This document shows, in pieces, positions 47,901 through 59,100 of a stretch of 64,000 bases of DNA. A program made the position numbers and the translations under genes. Each line of letters starts with the position of its first letter. Position 1 is the first letter of the stretch. A model generated the notes under the pieces. That model saw only the letters and a list, made by a program, of their open reading frames with translations, was not told the origin of the DNA and made no database searches. This DNA comes from Neospora caninum Liverpool (taxonomy: Eukaryota; Apicomplexa; Conoidasida; Eucoccidiorida; Sarcocystidae): the NCBI RefSeq assembly GCF_000208865.1, contig NC_018387.1:558001-622000 (forward strand). The letters run 5' to 3'.

Positions 47901-50900
47901 ACGGAGGGCGAGCTCTGCCGAGCGCAGCTGCTAGCGGCGATCCCGGGAGCAGAAAGAGCTGGAGGAGCCCGAAGGTCGCCAGAGCTGTTGCGAGAGAAGG
48001 CACAAAGAGGGGCAACGACGATGGCGAATACGAGGCGAGAAGACCCCCGAAGAAATCGAGGAGCCCCGCGGCGTCTCGCGGGAGAACCGCCGCGTCGGAC
48101 ACCAGTTGAAAGGCCAGGAAGCCGAACGGGAGCAGCCGAGCGAGACGCGAAGACGCAGCGTACCGCGGCGGATTCAAGCCCCCTGCGGAGGCCGCGCCGA
48201 CTTGCTGCTTCAGGAAAGAAGACAAGAACGCCTCTCGAATGTCCTTTTCCGCGTCCACATTGTCACCTGGCATGGCGGTGACGTGTCGAGCGCTCTCTCC
48301 CTTCTCGTCCTCAAGCCGGGAAGCCGCGTCCGACGCGTGTTCACCTCGCGCCTCGCTGTTCTCTTTCCCTTGCGCATTTTTTTTTCTAGGCACTCGTTCG
48401 CGGCGCTCGGTCCCCGACCCGCTCCTTCGCCTGCAGGGGAGAAGGAACTGGAGAAGCGGCATGACGACGGCCTCGTAAAGAAAGTCGGTGGGGAAGGCCC
48501 CAGCAGCCCACACCGTGGGAAGGCCCGCGGCTGTGGCGCGCCGGACTGTCTCCTTCGCGGCTTCGCGGGCTGCGGCGAGGCGTTCGCGGCGGCCTGCCTC
48601 CTCGCTGAAGAAGTCCAGAAAGGCCCCGTCACGACCTCCGCCGGAGACCGCGCCTGGGCGCCGGTCTGCCTCGGCTTTCGAGCGAATCTGAGAGGAGAGA
48701 AGGCGAGACTCCTGCTGGGCGAGCGCCGTGGCAGATGCGGCTGCACTCGCAGCTGCGCGCGCCTTCGCTGTTGTGCCCTTGGAGTGCTCCACTGCGACGC
48801 GGAGAAGACTCTGGGTCGCCTCCGCGGACTGGAGACACCCGGCAGGCGTGCGCCAGCACGCAAAGTCGAACTGCGCAGCTCGGCAGCGGCCAGCAGAAAC
48901 ACCCTGCTGGTTTTGCGGGTCCTGGGCAGCAGACGAGGCTGCGCTCCCCGCGCCAAAGGAGGCAGAAGCCGAGGAAGAGGATGGGAGGAGACGAGGAGGC
49001 AGGAAACAGAGCCAGTCGAGACAGAGCGCGAGGCGTGCGTGCGCGGCAGCCACGACAGAGAAGGGGAAAGGGAGTTTGTATTGCACCGCATTCAACAGCC
49101 AGCGCGCAAACACCACCGACGGCGACGAGAGACGCAAATGATACAGCTGGAGCCTCGGCGGGTTCCTGCCCCGGACCGCGCCTGCGGACGCGCCCGTGTG
49201 TCGCTGCTTATCTCCGCCATGCCCAGGCTCCCCGCCTTCGCGTCCTCGCGCTGCCTCTTCCCCAGCTCTGCCTCCTCGACAGGCGTCATCTCCCGCACGA
49301 TCACAAACTGCCGACGGGCTCTTCTCCAAAGGAGCTCGCGCTGCATCGACTGTTGCGAAACCCGGCGTGAGAAGAACGAGGCACCGCGCCAAGTCCCCGA
49401 CAAAAGGCGCGAACATGGCGAAGCCCTGAAGCGCGGACCCGCCGGCGCCGGAAACAGCCATCGAGGCTTCAGCTGCGACGAGCGCGTTCGCAAAACTCGG
49501 CGGGAACAACCAGTTGTGTTGGAAGGCCTCGAAGAAGAACTGCTGGCTGGCCCCCGCCGCCTGAGCGAGAAACTGGAGCGTCTCCGCGCTCGCGCGCCGC
49601 GGAAGCGACGCCGCAGAGCCCTCAGCCGCACCCTGGGCGCTGTCGCCAGGAGACGGCGGCACGAGAAGCTGCATTTGCGAGAGCTGAAAAAGGAGGTCAC
49701 GGACTTGCGCTGGAGGAAGGAAGAGTGAAGTGAGGAAGAGCGACGGAGGCAGACACAGAAGCCAAACGAGAAGCGAGGCCCGCGGGAAGGCACAGCCTTC
49801 TTTCGCGGGCGACGCCTGCTCGCCTGGCCGTCCTCTCTCCGCCGGCTCCTGCGCATGCAGTGAGGGAGTGTCAGGGAAACGCACAGGTGCGTCCAGCTCT
49901 CCGAGAAGCCAAGGCAGAGAACGGGGATCTCTCGAGCCCGCCAAGGCGCCGCCGAGGGCGGCGATCTTGGCGTTTCGCAGCTGTCTCCGCGTCTTCCTTC
50001 TACAGCGGCAACATGCTTGGCAGAGGCGAGAAGGCGCGCAGGCCAACTGGTGTGGGGGATGCTCCTTCCATATCCCTCCGTGTGTGCCGCCCGCGTCCCT
50101 AGCCTTCTCTCCTCGCCCCTCTCCCCCAGAGCCGGGCGGAGACGACGCAGACACCTCGCAACCCTCCGAGCCTTCCCTCTCGCCCTGTTCCCCCGGGTGG
50201 GTCTCGAATTCTGCGCTCTCTTCGCCGCACGCAGAAGGCCCCAGAGCCTCCCCACGCGTTCGCTTCGAGTAAACCAGCCTCGGGTTGCCCGCTGCCCCCC
50301 CACTGCTCGACAGTGAAGAGTCGCGCGCCCGTTTCCTTTGCCGGGAGGAGACAGAGTCGCCGAAAGTAGGACCGCGATCACCCGCCTCCACGCTCCGACT
50401 GCGGCTGACAGAGCGCGAGGAAGGGGCCGAGCCTCCAGGGCCGGTTCGCTGAGTTGTCTCCTGCGCTGAGGCGACGGGTTCTCGGGACGAGGGGAATGCA
50501 CTGCATGCAGAGGAGGCGTCACTGGGCCGCGAGGGGTTTGGCGCTTTCGGTGGAGGCGAATCGCAGAGCGCCCGGCGCCAGCAGTGGGAAGCACAATCCC
50601 CACACGGAGAGTGTCTCTTTTCCCCGGAACACAGATACTGCTCCGCTCCCCGTGCACTGTGTTCTGCTTCTCGCAAGGGGGGCCCCGCGCAGTCGCTCTT
50701 CCACTGCTCGCGCGCTGGATCCCCGGAGCGACTTCTCTCGCTTGCTCCGGCCGCAAGCCTGGCGAGTTCGGCTTCTCGGGTTCTTCTGGCGACCCCCGCC
50801 TTGGCGCCGTCTCGCTGTCCAGCGTCATCCTGCCGGCTGGTTCGCCCTAGGCGGGAAACGAGGAGAGGCAAGAGGTCCTCTTCTGGGGGATGCAGCAGAC

Positions 50901-52335
50901 AAGGCCACACGCTTCTTCGGATCGACGCGAGTCGCGCGAGCTCGCCCATCAGTCGAACGACCTCGCGGCCGCCGAGGAGACACGCCGCGGCGCGCCCCTC
51001 TCGCCGGCTCCACACCCCACATACGACAGCCTCGGCCTCGCGCCCAACTAGCTGGAGACTCCCGCCGGCGGTCGAGGAGGTCAGCAGGCGCGAGCACAGG
51101 AAGAAGGACGAGGCAGCGAGGGCGGGATGCACACACACTGCGTCGAGTTGCTGGCGCAGGAAGCGCAAGACGGTGAGGCAGTGCGTGGTCGGAGAGATGT
51201 CTTTGCTCTTGCCTTGGCCCGCGGATCCCAACGCGCCCGAAGCTGGGCCCTCGGCCTTGCGTGCCTCTTCAGGCCCCGGCACCGAGGCGGAGAGAGAGGC
51301 CTCACGAGCCGCCGCGGCGCTGGCTTCCACTGCAGTGGGAGGGTGGAGCAGAAGCGTGTAGACGTAGCGAAGGAGCGTGAGGAGAAGAGACGCCCAGTGC
51401 CCGCCGCGATCCAGCGTAAGAAGCAGAGGCAGGTGATTGATTGTGATGCGACTTCTGTAGAAAGGCAGGACTGCGGGGGCAGTCCTGAGAAGCGAGGCGA
51501 GAGACGAAGAGAGAAACCCCGCAAAGAAAGACGAGAAAAATGGATCCGCAGCAGCTGGGAGATGCGGCGCACCAGACAGGCGGGACGCCGACGCGACAAG
51601 AGAAAACGCCCCTCGCTCGCTTTCTGCACTTTCTCTCTGCCAGGTCAGGCATCGCCGCGCTTCTCCTCGCAGCGCAGAGTCCGCGCCCGTGCCCGCCTGA
51701 GGAGGCTCAAGGAGGGCGCCTAGGATTGCCACGAAACTCGCGATTTCTCGGGGGTTCTCGCAAGTCAGGGTGGCATAGGCGGCCGCGAGAATGAGGCTGC
51801 ATCTCGCAGAGAGTGAAGTCGCCGCGTGGACCCGGAGCGCAGGCAGATGGCGCTCCCACACCGCCGCTGGAAAGGGCTCTAGAGAGACGGGACGCGCTGC
51901 CCCGTGCGGCGGCAGCGCACAGGGCCCATCGGAGACAGCCCGATCGGAGAGAGGAGAGAGTGAGGAAGAAGGGAAGAAGGTGGAAGCAGCCTGGAACGCA
52001 ACTGCGCCCGAGAAGACGGAGGGGGCAGCAGAGCCATGTTGAGAAGGGAGGAGGACGCGGTCGCAGAGGAAGAGAAACTGGAGAGCCGCCTGGTAGTGGG
52101 TTTCGAAGACCTGGAGAGAGGGCGGCTTGGCGTGAAACGCTGGAGGCGGCCCCAAGGAAGGAATGCGAAAAGTGTAGGCCTCCGGTGGTGCAGAGAGGAG
52201 AGACGCCGCGGCGCTCGCACGCGACGCCCGAGTCTCCCTCGAGGCCGCCGCAAGGAGAGGCGAAGACGACGGGGTTGGCGGAGCAGCGGAAATCCAAACG
52301 CGCATGCCTCCACTGTTGGAGCATGCGGCAGACAT
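41982..52335 (-). CDS. Very large hypothetical protein, helical and low-complexity (about 3170 residues)
   Basis: I do not recognise the family. Four exons fit by phase: 52335-44872 (2488 codons), 44718-44623 (starts AVQNPLRLWNRK), 44167-42486 (starts CYHLPAYILPLFIGQ) and 42258-41982 (ends SIPSSAAKP). ATG 52335 (MSAACSNSGGMRVW) is the first true ATG of the frame; the frame extends upstream to 52488 only from a GTG. The sequence alternates Leu/Ala-rich helical blocks (CLDWLCFLPPRL, PLLQFLLPCRRR, HQLLLHACVAALAIIAQIA, MASLLRVYLHLYGVYVQ) with Ser/Glu/Arg-rich disordered spacers, suggesting a solenoid scaffold. No signal peptide or catalytic motif is seen. Exons 1 and 3 probably contain further in-frame introns: for example a pyrimidine tract plus AG precedes the codons for WRSCLLAWRVFARE. 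Real length is therefore uncertain. It converges with TVP23 and is followed upstream by the TBC gene on the same strand. Confidence 0.6.
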
Positions 52336-55300
52336 CAGGGGGACGGGGGTCGAGATGGCACCAAGCAGGAGACGGGACAAAGACAGGAGAAAGAGGCAGA
52401 AAAGAGAGGGAGAAAGGAGAGACAGAACCGCGGGAAACGGAAGACCGAGACTGTCGAACAGGGAGGAAAGGGAGGAGATGGACGGCACACAACACGAGAA
52501 GCGGAGAAGAGAGGTAAAGACGGCGCGAATGGTTCAGAGAAGAGTCTTCGAACAGGTGAACGTCTGTATCGCAGGGTGACAGCGAAACCGTCGAAATGAA
52601 GGCGAAAGATAATCTAAGATGTAACTCCCTTCATGGCAACCGAAAGAGCTTACAACGCTCTCCAGTCGCCCAGGAGAAAAAGTGGCAGGACCAGATATGG
52701 ACACAAGAGTAACTAGGCAACTACATAACTACATATATATATATATATATATATATGCAGTTGCGTATGTACGCGTGTATGCATGCGTGTAGAAATGTAG
52801 GTGTGCAGGCGGCTATTTGTGGATAGAGGATGAAGCACACGCGACGTGGCAAGGCACGATGCGGCGCTTTTTTGATTCATGAAAGCCGCCGTGTGTGACG
52901 TTCTTTCGAGAGAAGAGAGGCCTTCCCTTCGGAAAGCGTAGCGGGTGATTTTGGGATGACGGAAGGCGGTCCGCTCTTGGCTGATTTCCGTCCCAAAAGT
53001 TAGCGTCTTCCTCTGGCTCTTTGCCTCAACACCCTAAAGAGGAGGCGTCTCTGTGTCGAGAGGCCTTCTCAGGCAAACGAAAGAAATCGCGCATTTCCTG
53101 ACCTGAATTGTTGGCTCTCAGCAGCTCTTCTGAGTGTGCAGGCTGTCCGGGGGTGTCTCGGCCGCGTCTTCTTTTGCGGGTGAAAACACAACACCGATCT
53201 CTCCCTTTCTGGCCCTCCCCCTGTGGCTGCATTTCTTCTCGCGGTTCCCGTCCAAGTGAGCCAGCAAACGCTGTCTTTCAAAGAAAATCTTCCCGCTCCC
53301 GAGAGAGAGATGGTGCGACGGGTTCGGAGGAACCCCCTGGTCCTCCCGCTTTTCGCCAGGCGGTCTCACGGCATGAAGGGGAAAAGGGTGAGACTCACAA
53401 GGACTCTGGATAGCCAAGCTTTGTCTCTTGAAAAGGCAAAGAAAGGGAAAACCTTTGGAGAAGGAAAAGAAAGCGATGAAGCAAAGAGTCTTTCGTGAGG
53501 CCGCCGCTCCACTCTCCGCCTCTGCTCGTACTGCCTCGCTCTCGCTGCATGCGCCGCCTGTCGTCAGCTTCGCCGATTTTTCGCCGCGAAAAACGGCGCG
53601 AGTGACAGTTCACCGCAAACGCAGAAGTAAACCTGCATCCCCCCAGCAGATGTAGCTGCATGCAAATGCAGATGTCTAGGGTAGCGGAAAGAGAAGGAAA
53701 GTGAGAGTATGCATCTTAATATGTGCACACTTCCGTCGATTCGACGGAAAGACGGGGACCTATTTCCGATGCAACGCTCTGCAAAACAGAGACAGCAGTG
53801 CGTGTGGTGTCCAATACACTGTACGAAGCGCGGCTCGGCTTCTTGTCTGCCGTTAGTCAGACGGTGCATGCGAGGGAAAAACCGAATGGCCTATCCCTGT
53901 CGGGCCTTCGCAATCTCATCGCCCACCAGACATGTCTCCATTTTCAGCGGGAGAAATCCTCAAACCGAGTCTGTGTGCAGAAACCAAGGCTCTCTCACGT
54001 GTCACCGCAGAGAGAAACGCCCGCGACTTTCCGCCGGGTAAAAGTGGTGGCATCGTACGTAGAGTCTCGTGAGAGGCAAAAAGAAGGAACAAGAAGCAGA
54101 ACACATGCTCCAAATGCGTCCCGTGGAAAGAGGAAATTTCGTGCGCATGAAGTGTGCTCGTTGCTTCTCGTAAACTGGCCCCGGGTAGGAGGCAGCGAAG
54201 CCGGCCTGTGGTCAAGTGGCGACTTTCATTGAGAACCTCAAGGTGCGAGCTCCACAAAGTACTAATACTCTCTCGAAGCAATAAACTTTGTATACATACA
54301 TATTTATTTATCTATATATATATATATATATATTTCTGTAAGCGTATAAATTGACACACACACACACACACGTATGCAGCAAGATGTAGAGACAAATATA
54401 TGTGTATGCGCCTATACTACCATGCTGATGAGTAGATATCCAAAACATGCATGCCGATTATATATATATATATATTTAAATACTAGGAAGTATGTCTCAA
54501 AATATATATATATATATATATATGAATGGGTGAGAATTGTGTAGGGAGTATCTTGATGATATGTATTGTTCACTTTCAGGTCGGGGATATCCGAATAAGC
54601 CCTCGTGTATAATTTTCTGCGTTTCACAGTGAGACTGGTCAGCCGAAAAAGGGAAAGCGAGGCGAGTCCCACGGATGCACATCACATCCTGGAGTTCGTG
54701 CTGCCTCTTTGATTTTTTCGAGGAACAGCCTGTGCAAGCGAGAATCTCTAAAAAAGGTGTCGCAATACACGCAAGTGGATGCACAAATCCGCTCCACATT
54801 TTCGCACGATTGTAAGGTGGGAAAGAAAATCCCTGTAGAGCATTTACACGTCCGACGATCCGTGTGTGAATGTGTGTCAGATTATCTTAAAAGACTAGAA
54901 AAATGTTGCGGTGTCTCTCCGTTTCATCCGGCGTCTTCCGCTGTTTACACTTTGACCGCCGAAACGCGGAGAACAGAAGCCCCCCGAATGTTCTGGCTTT
55001 CACACCCAACAACAAGAGTCTTCTCTCGACATAAAAAAGGAAAATACTTCACTGGATGCTTCACCGTCCCACAGACCGCAGGGTTCCGCGTGGGCTGCAA
55101 AAAAGAAGAGTGCCTTTTCTACCCTCCAGAGAGACACAGGCTAACCGCATCTAGACCGGAGCAGGGAGAATGAAACGTCTTCACCCAGGATGCACAAAAC
55201 CGCACAAGCTAACGACAGTTCCCCTCACCTCTGTCGCCAAGCAAATCCATGCACGTGCATCCACGCATACATATCCATAAATACACACGTAGGTACACAG

Positions 55301-55395
55301 CTGTATTACGGACATGGAAACATCCACAGATACCTCCATGCACAAATGCATATTAACGGACCTCCCAATACAGCAGCATGCATGCATATATATAC

Positions 55396-55462
<67 letters not shown>

Positions 55463-56192
55463 TACCCCTGGAAGCCGCAGCAGATGAGGAACTCTAAGGC
55501 CCCTGAGACGTCCTTTTCACCACGAAAAAAACAGGCACAAAATGAAGGATAAGTTTCTGAATCACCCATTTTACCCCGACCCTTCACAACGCCTTCTTCC
55601 TTTTGTACCCCAGACTCAACACGCCACCAGAGTAGGCACCGCTAAATAACTGCACTTTTACATTCTCCCTTCGAGGCATTTGGAATGGATAGCGAGATAT
55701 AAAAAACACTGGTGGACCTTTCCTTCAGCAGACAAGTCGAGCCAGAGCCAGTGTGAAAAAACTGTGGTCCGAGCAATCGTGAATGGCCTGCAACGACAGA
55801 ACCAAGAAACGCGCAGCACCCCGCCTCGCACATATCGCTTTCAAAAACCCTGAATCTGTCATTCAAGCTTCCAACAGTTTAGTTTGTCCCGCCGGAGCGT
55901 CGCCACCATTCCTGCTTCTCGTCTCCTCACTCTGCAGCTGACTTGTGCGCTTGGAATCTGAAAAGACAGATGCCACCCCACTGCTCTTTCTCGGCTTTTG
56001 CCTCCCTTTCTCCTTGATCGCTTCGTCGTTGACGAATGCGCTCTCTCCTGATTTTTGTCTTGCAAGCAGCCTGCTTCCGCCGCCCACCACGCACCTGCCA
56101 CGTACCAGAGCAGTGCCCCATGCCACAGTGCAACTCTTTTCAACGTCTCGCCGTCTCCCGCCGCTGTGCTTGCTTGCATACTTCGCCCCTGC
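52336..56192. other. Intergenic region between the large gene and the TBC gene
   Basis: It holds the promoter and leader of the large minus-strand gene and the 3' untranslated region of the TBC gene. It contains many microsatellites: ta runs at about 52733-52757, 54313-54335, 54460-54478 and 54501-54523, and a ca run at about 54355-54371. Plus-strand frames up to 169 codons (53723-54232) show no motif. No gene is called. Confidence 0.5.
55399..55459. repeat. Compound TA-GA microsatellite
   Basis: About 30 bases of alternating ta run directly into about 32 bases of alternating ga. Confidence 0.93.
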
Positions 56193-59100
56193 TCAAAAAC
56201 CCCTCTCTCCGTTTTCAACACGTTCAAGGTCTCGCTCTTCTCCTGACTCATCTTCTCTTTCTCTTCCCTCTCGACATTCTTTTCCCGCGTGGACCTCGGA
56301 TTCCCCAGCCGCCGAGCCAGCACTGCATGCAAGCACTCCTGCCGCCGGTACCGTGGGAGAAGCAGAGGAACAAGAGGGATAAGAGGAGGAAAAAGAAGTG
56401 CCAGGAGCAGAGGAAGAAGAAGAGGGAGAACAAGAGGACGAAGACGAGGAAGAAGAGCTAGAAGAAGAGGAGGAAGAAGACCCAGAAGAAGAGGAAGAAG
56501 AGGACGACGCAGAGCTAGAAGATGAGTTAGAACAAGAGGACGAAGACGAGGAAGAAGAGCTAGAAGAAGAGGAGGAAGAAGACCCAGAAGAAGAGGAAGA
56601 AGAGGACGACGCAGAGCTAGAAGATGAGTTAGAACAAGAGGACGAAGACGAGGAAGAAGAGCTAGAAGAAGAGGAGGAAGAAGACCCAGAAGAAGAGGAA
56701 GAAGAGGACGACGCAGAGCTAGAAGATGAGTTAGAACAAGAGGACGAAGACGAGGAAGAAGAGCTAGAAGAAGAGGAGGAAGAAGACCCAGAAGAAGAGG
56801 AAGAAGAGGACGACGCAGAGCTAGAAGATGAGTTAGAACAAGAGGACGAAGACGAGGAAGAAGAGCTAGTAGAAGAGGAGGAAGAAGACCCAGAAGAAGA
56901 GGAAGAAGAGGACGACGCAGAGCTAGAAGATGAGTTAGAACAAGAGGACGAAGACGAGGAAGAAGAGCTAGAAGAAGAGGAGGAATCACCAACGGGGGAA
57001 GAAGCCGCGTGGGTGCAGTTGAAAGAAGATTTTGGGGGCGCAGGCGCCACGCGAGAAGATTGCTTTTTGTGACGCTGGCGGGAGAGCGCTGCTGCTACCG
57101 TTTCCATGGTTGACTGAAGTTGCTCTTGAGTCAAGGCGAGGCCGTGGAAGCACGAGAAGAAACGCTCCATCTGAAGGACAGAGAGACATCAATCACACGG
57201 CCCGATCCATTTATTCCGGGCAACATGGAAAACTACACAGAAAGGAGAAGGATCTGCGGGCGAAACAAACACGACGACAGTGCTGAGAAACGTGGAAAGA
57301 ACCAAACCGCACGGGACAGGGGGGGGCACAGCGCAGAGCGCAAGGCTCTTATTTCGCAAGAAATCGACAACAGGCTCGCCAGAGAGAACGCCAAATTCGG
57401 GAAAGAACAACACAATCGCCGCGCCGCCACCCCTTCTGGAGTCACCAATGGTTGTGCCTGGAGACCGTTGCGTAACCGAGATGACCGAGAAAGACGGCAG
57501 GTAAGAGACGCAGACTCAGAACGGTAGAAGAGTCGCAGCGACTGTGAAGATGGAAGCAGTTATGGGGGCGAGCCGAAGCTCGCGTCGGAGAGCCTGGAAA
57601 AGTTTTCGGAGCAGCGGAGAGCGCATGCTAAGTAGCATATACAACGGGGACACGCGGGCGCGAATGAAAAGCCCAGAGAGAAGGGACGCGACAAAAGGAG
57701 CCAAGAGGCAGGAGATCGAAAGAGCCATTTGAGGAAACGGGAGGGTGGCGAACGGAAAGCGAAGCGAGACCTTTCGATCCACCGGAGTCAAAAGGAAAGC
57801 CACGGAGAGATCGCGAGAGAGAGTACAAAGGAGACGCGCGGCTCACCTCCATCGCCTGGAAGTGCGTTGTCGTCGAAGAAGACAAGACAGCCATGCACTC
57901 GTCCAGGCTGCCGCTGAGCAGCTCGTCTTGGAAGTAGGCGAGAATCGCGAGAGAAGCCTGGAAGAGGACGATGTCGCCCTCAACGAGGAAGAAGTCCCAG
58001 ACGCGACTGACGAGTTCAAACGGCAAACACCTGACAACCCCCGCGCGCAAAAACAGAAAAAAAAGGGAAAGACGTAACGTTTCCGCGAGACGAGAAGAAG
58101 CGAAGAGAAGGCGCTACCTGGAAGCGCAAACGGGCGACATGGATGCGTGTCCCGAGGCGGCGCACGCTCGTGGCCCCACCTCTCACCCCCACAAAGCAAT
58201 TTCCTCTAGAGAGAGGCATTTTCGCTTTTGCTCTGACAATCGACCGAAACACTGCGAAACCAAAACTGGCCGCTCACCTCGTGAACAGGGTGTACATCCA
58301 CTCGATGAGGAACATGTCGCTGCTGATGCCCAAGGCCTCAAAATGTGCAGCAGTTCTGGGGAGTTTCTCGGCGAGAAGTGCGTCGAAAGTTCGAAAGTAC
58401 AGCCCCACGACTGCCATGTCAAAGGTGTAGAACGCATGCAGCGACTTCCTGAGCTGCGAGGCAACAAAGCGAGCCAGCATGCACGGGAACATCGCGAAGA
58501 CAGCGAGAACGCGCGCGCGGGCCCGGAGAGAGGCGCCGCCAACACGCGGGAGGCCAGGAGAAGCGACTGGAGGTGGGAAACGCGGCGCCGAAGGCGGACG
58601 CGGAAACATGTGGGGGAAGAAGCCCTTTTTCTGATGGAAACGAAATCGCGTTCTGGACTCTCGGTTTTGCACACCTCTTTCCGCTCTTCTGCGCGACGGT
58701 CGCCCCTTTTGCTTACCAGCAGGTTGCTCAGACAGACAAAGGTGGAATACTCATCCATGTAGAGCAGGAACGCGCCAGCGAGATACGCCATGCCCTGGAC
58801 GTAGCCGACATCCGGCCGAAACACCGCGTAAGCCTCCAACACGCAGCGCAGATACTCGTACATCATGTGGCTCGCCGGGACGCAGAACGGAAGCGGCTGC
58901 ACTGCCTGCGTGTCGACGCGCTCTCTCGACTTCGATCTTGATCGCGAAGAAGAGGCAGACGAGGAAGAGAAGGACGAAGAAGAGGAGGAAGAAGAACAAG
59001 AGGAGGAAGAAGAGGAAGAAGAAGAGGAAGAAGAAGAAGAGGAAGAAGAAGAGGACGAAGAAGGCGGATTACAATAGCCTGGTCGTTGGACAGTAACGAA

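Noticed and set aside
48106..50828. Plus-strand frame of 540 codons (48106-49728) and minus-strand frame of 578 codons (49092-50828)
   Set aside because: They lie opposite or inside the 2488-codon exon of the large gene and have Arg-rich composition typical of shadows in GC-rich coding DNA.
56398..57072. Acidic (poly-Glu) plus-strand ORF of 224 codons, and a Leu/Pro-rich minus-strand ORF at 55859-56992
   Set aside because: Both are shadow frames of the 102-bp repeat. The poly-Ser minus frame is continuous with the TBC gene through a good acceptor at 57170.
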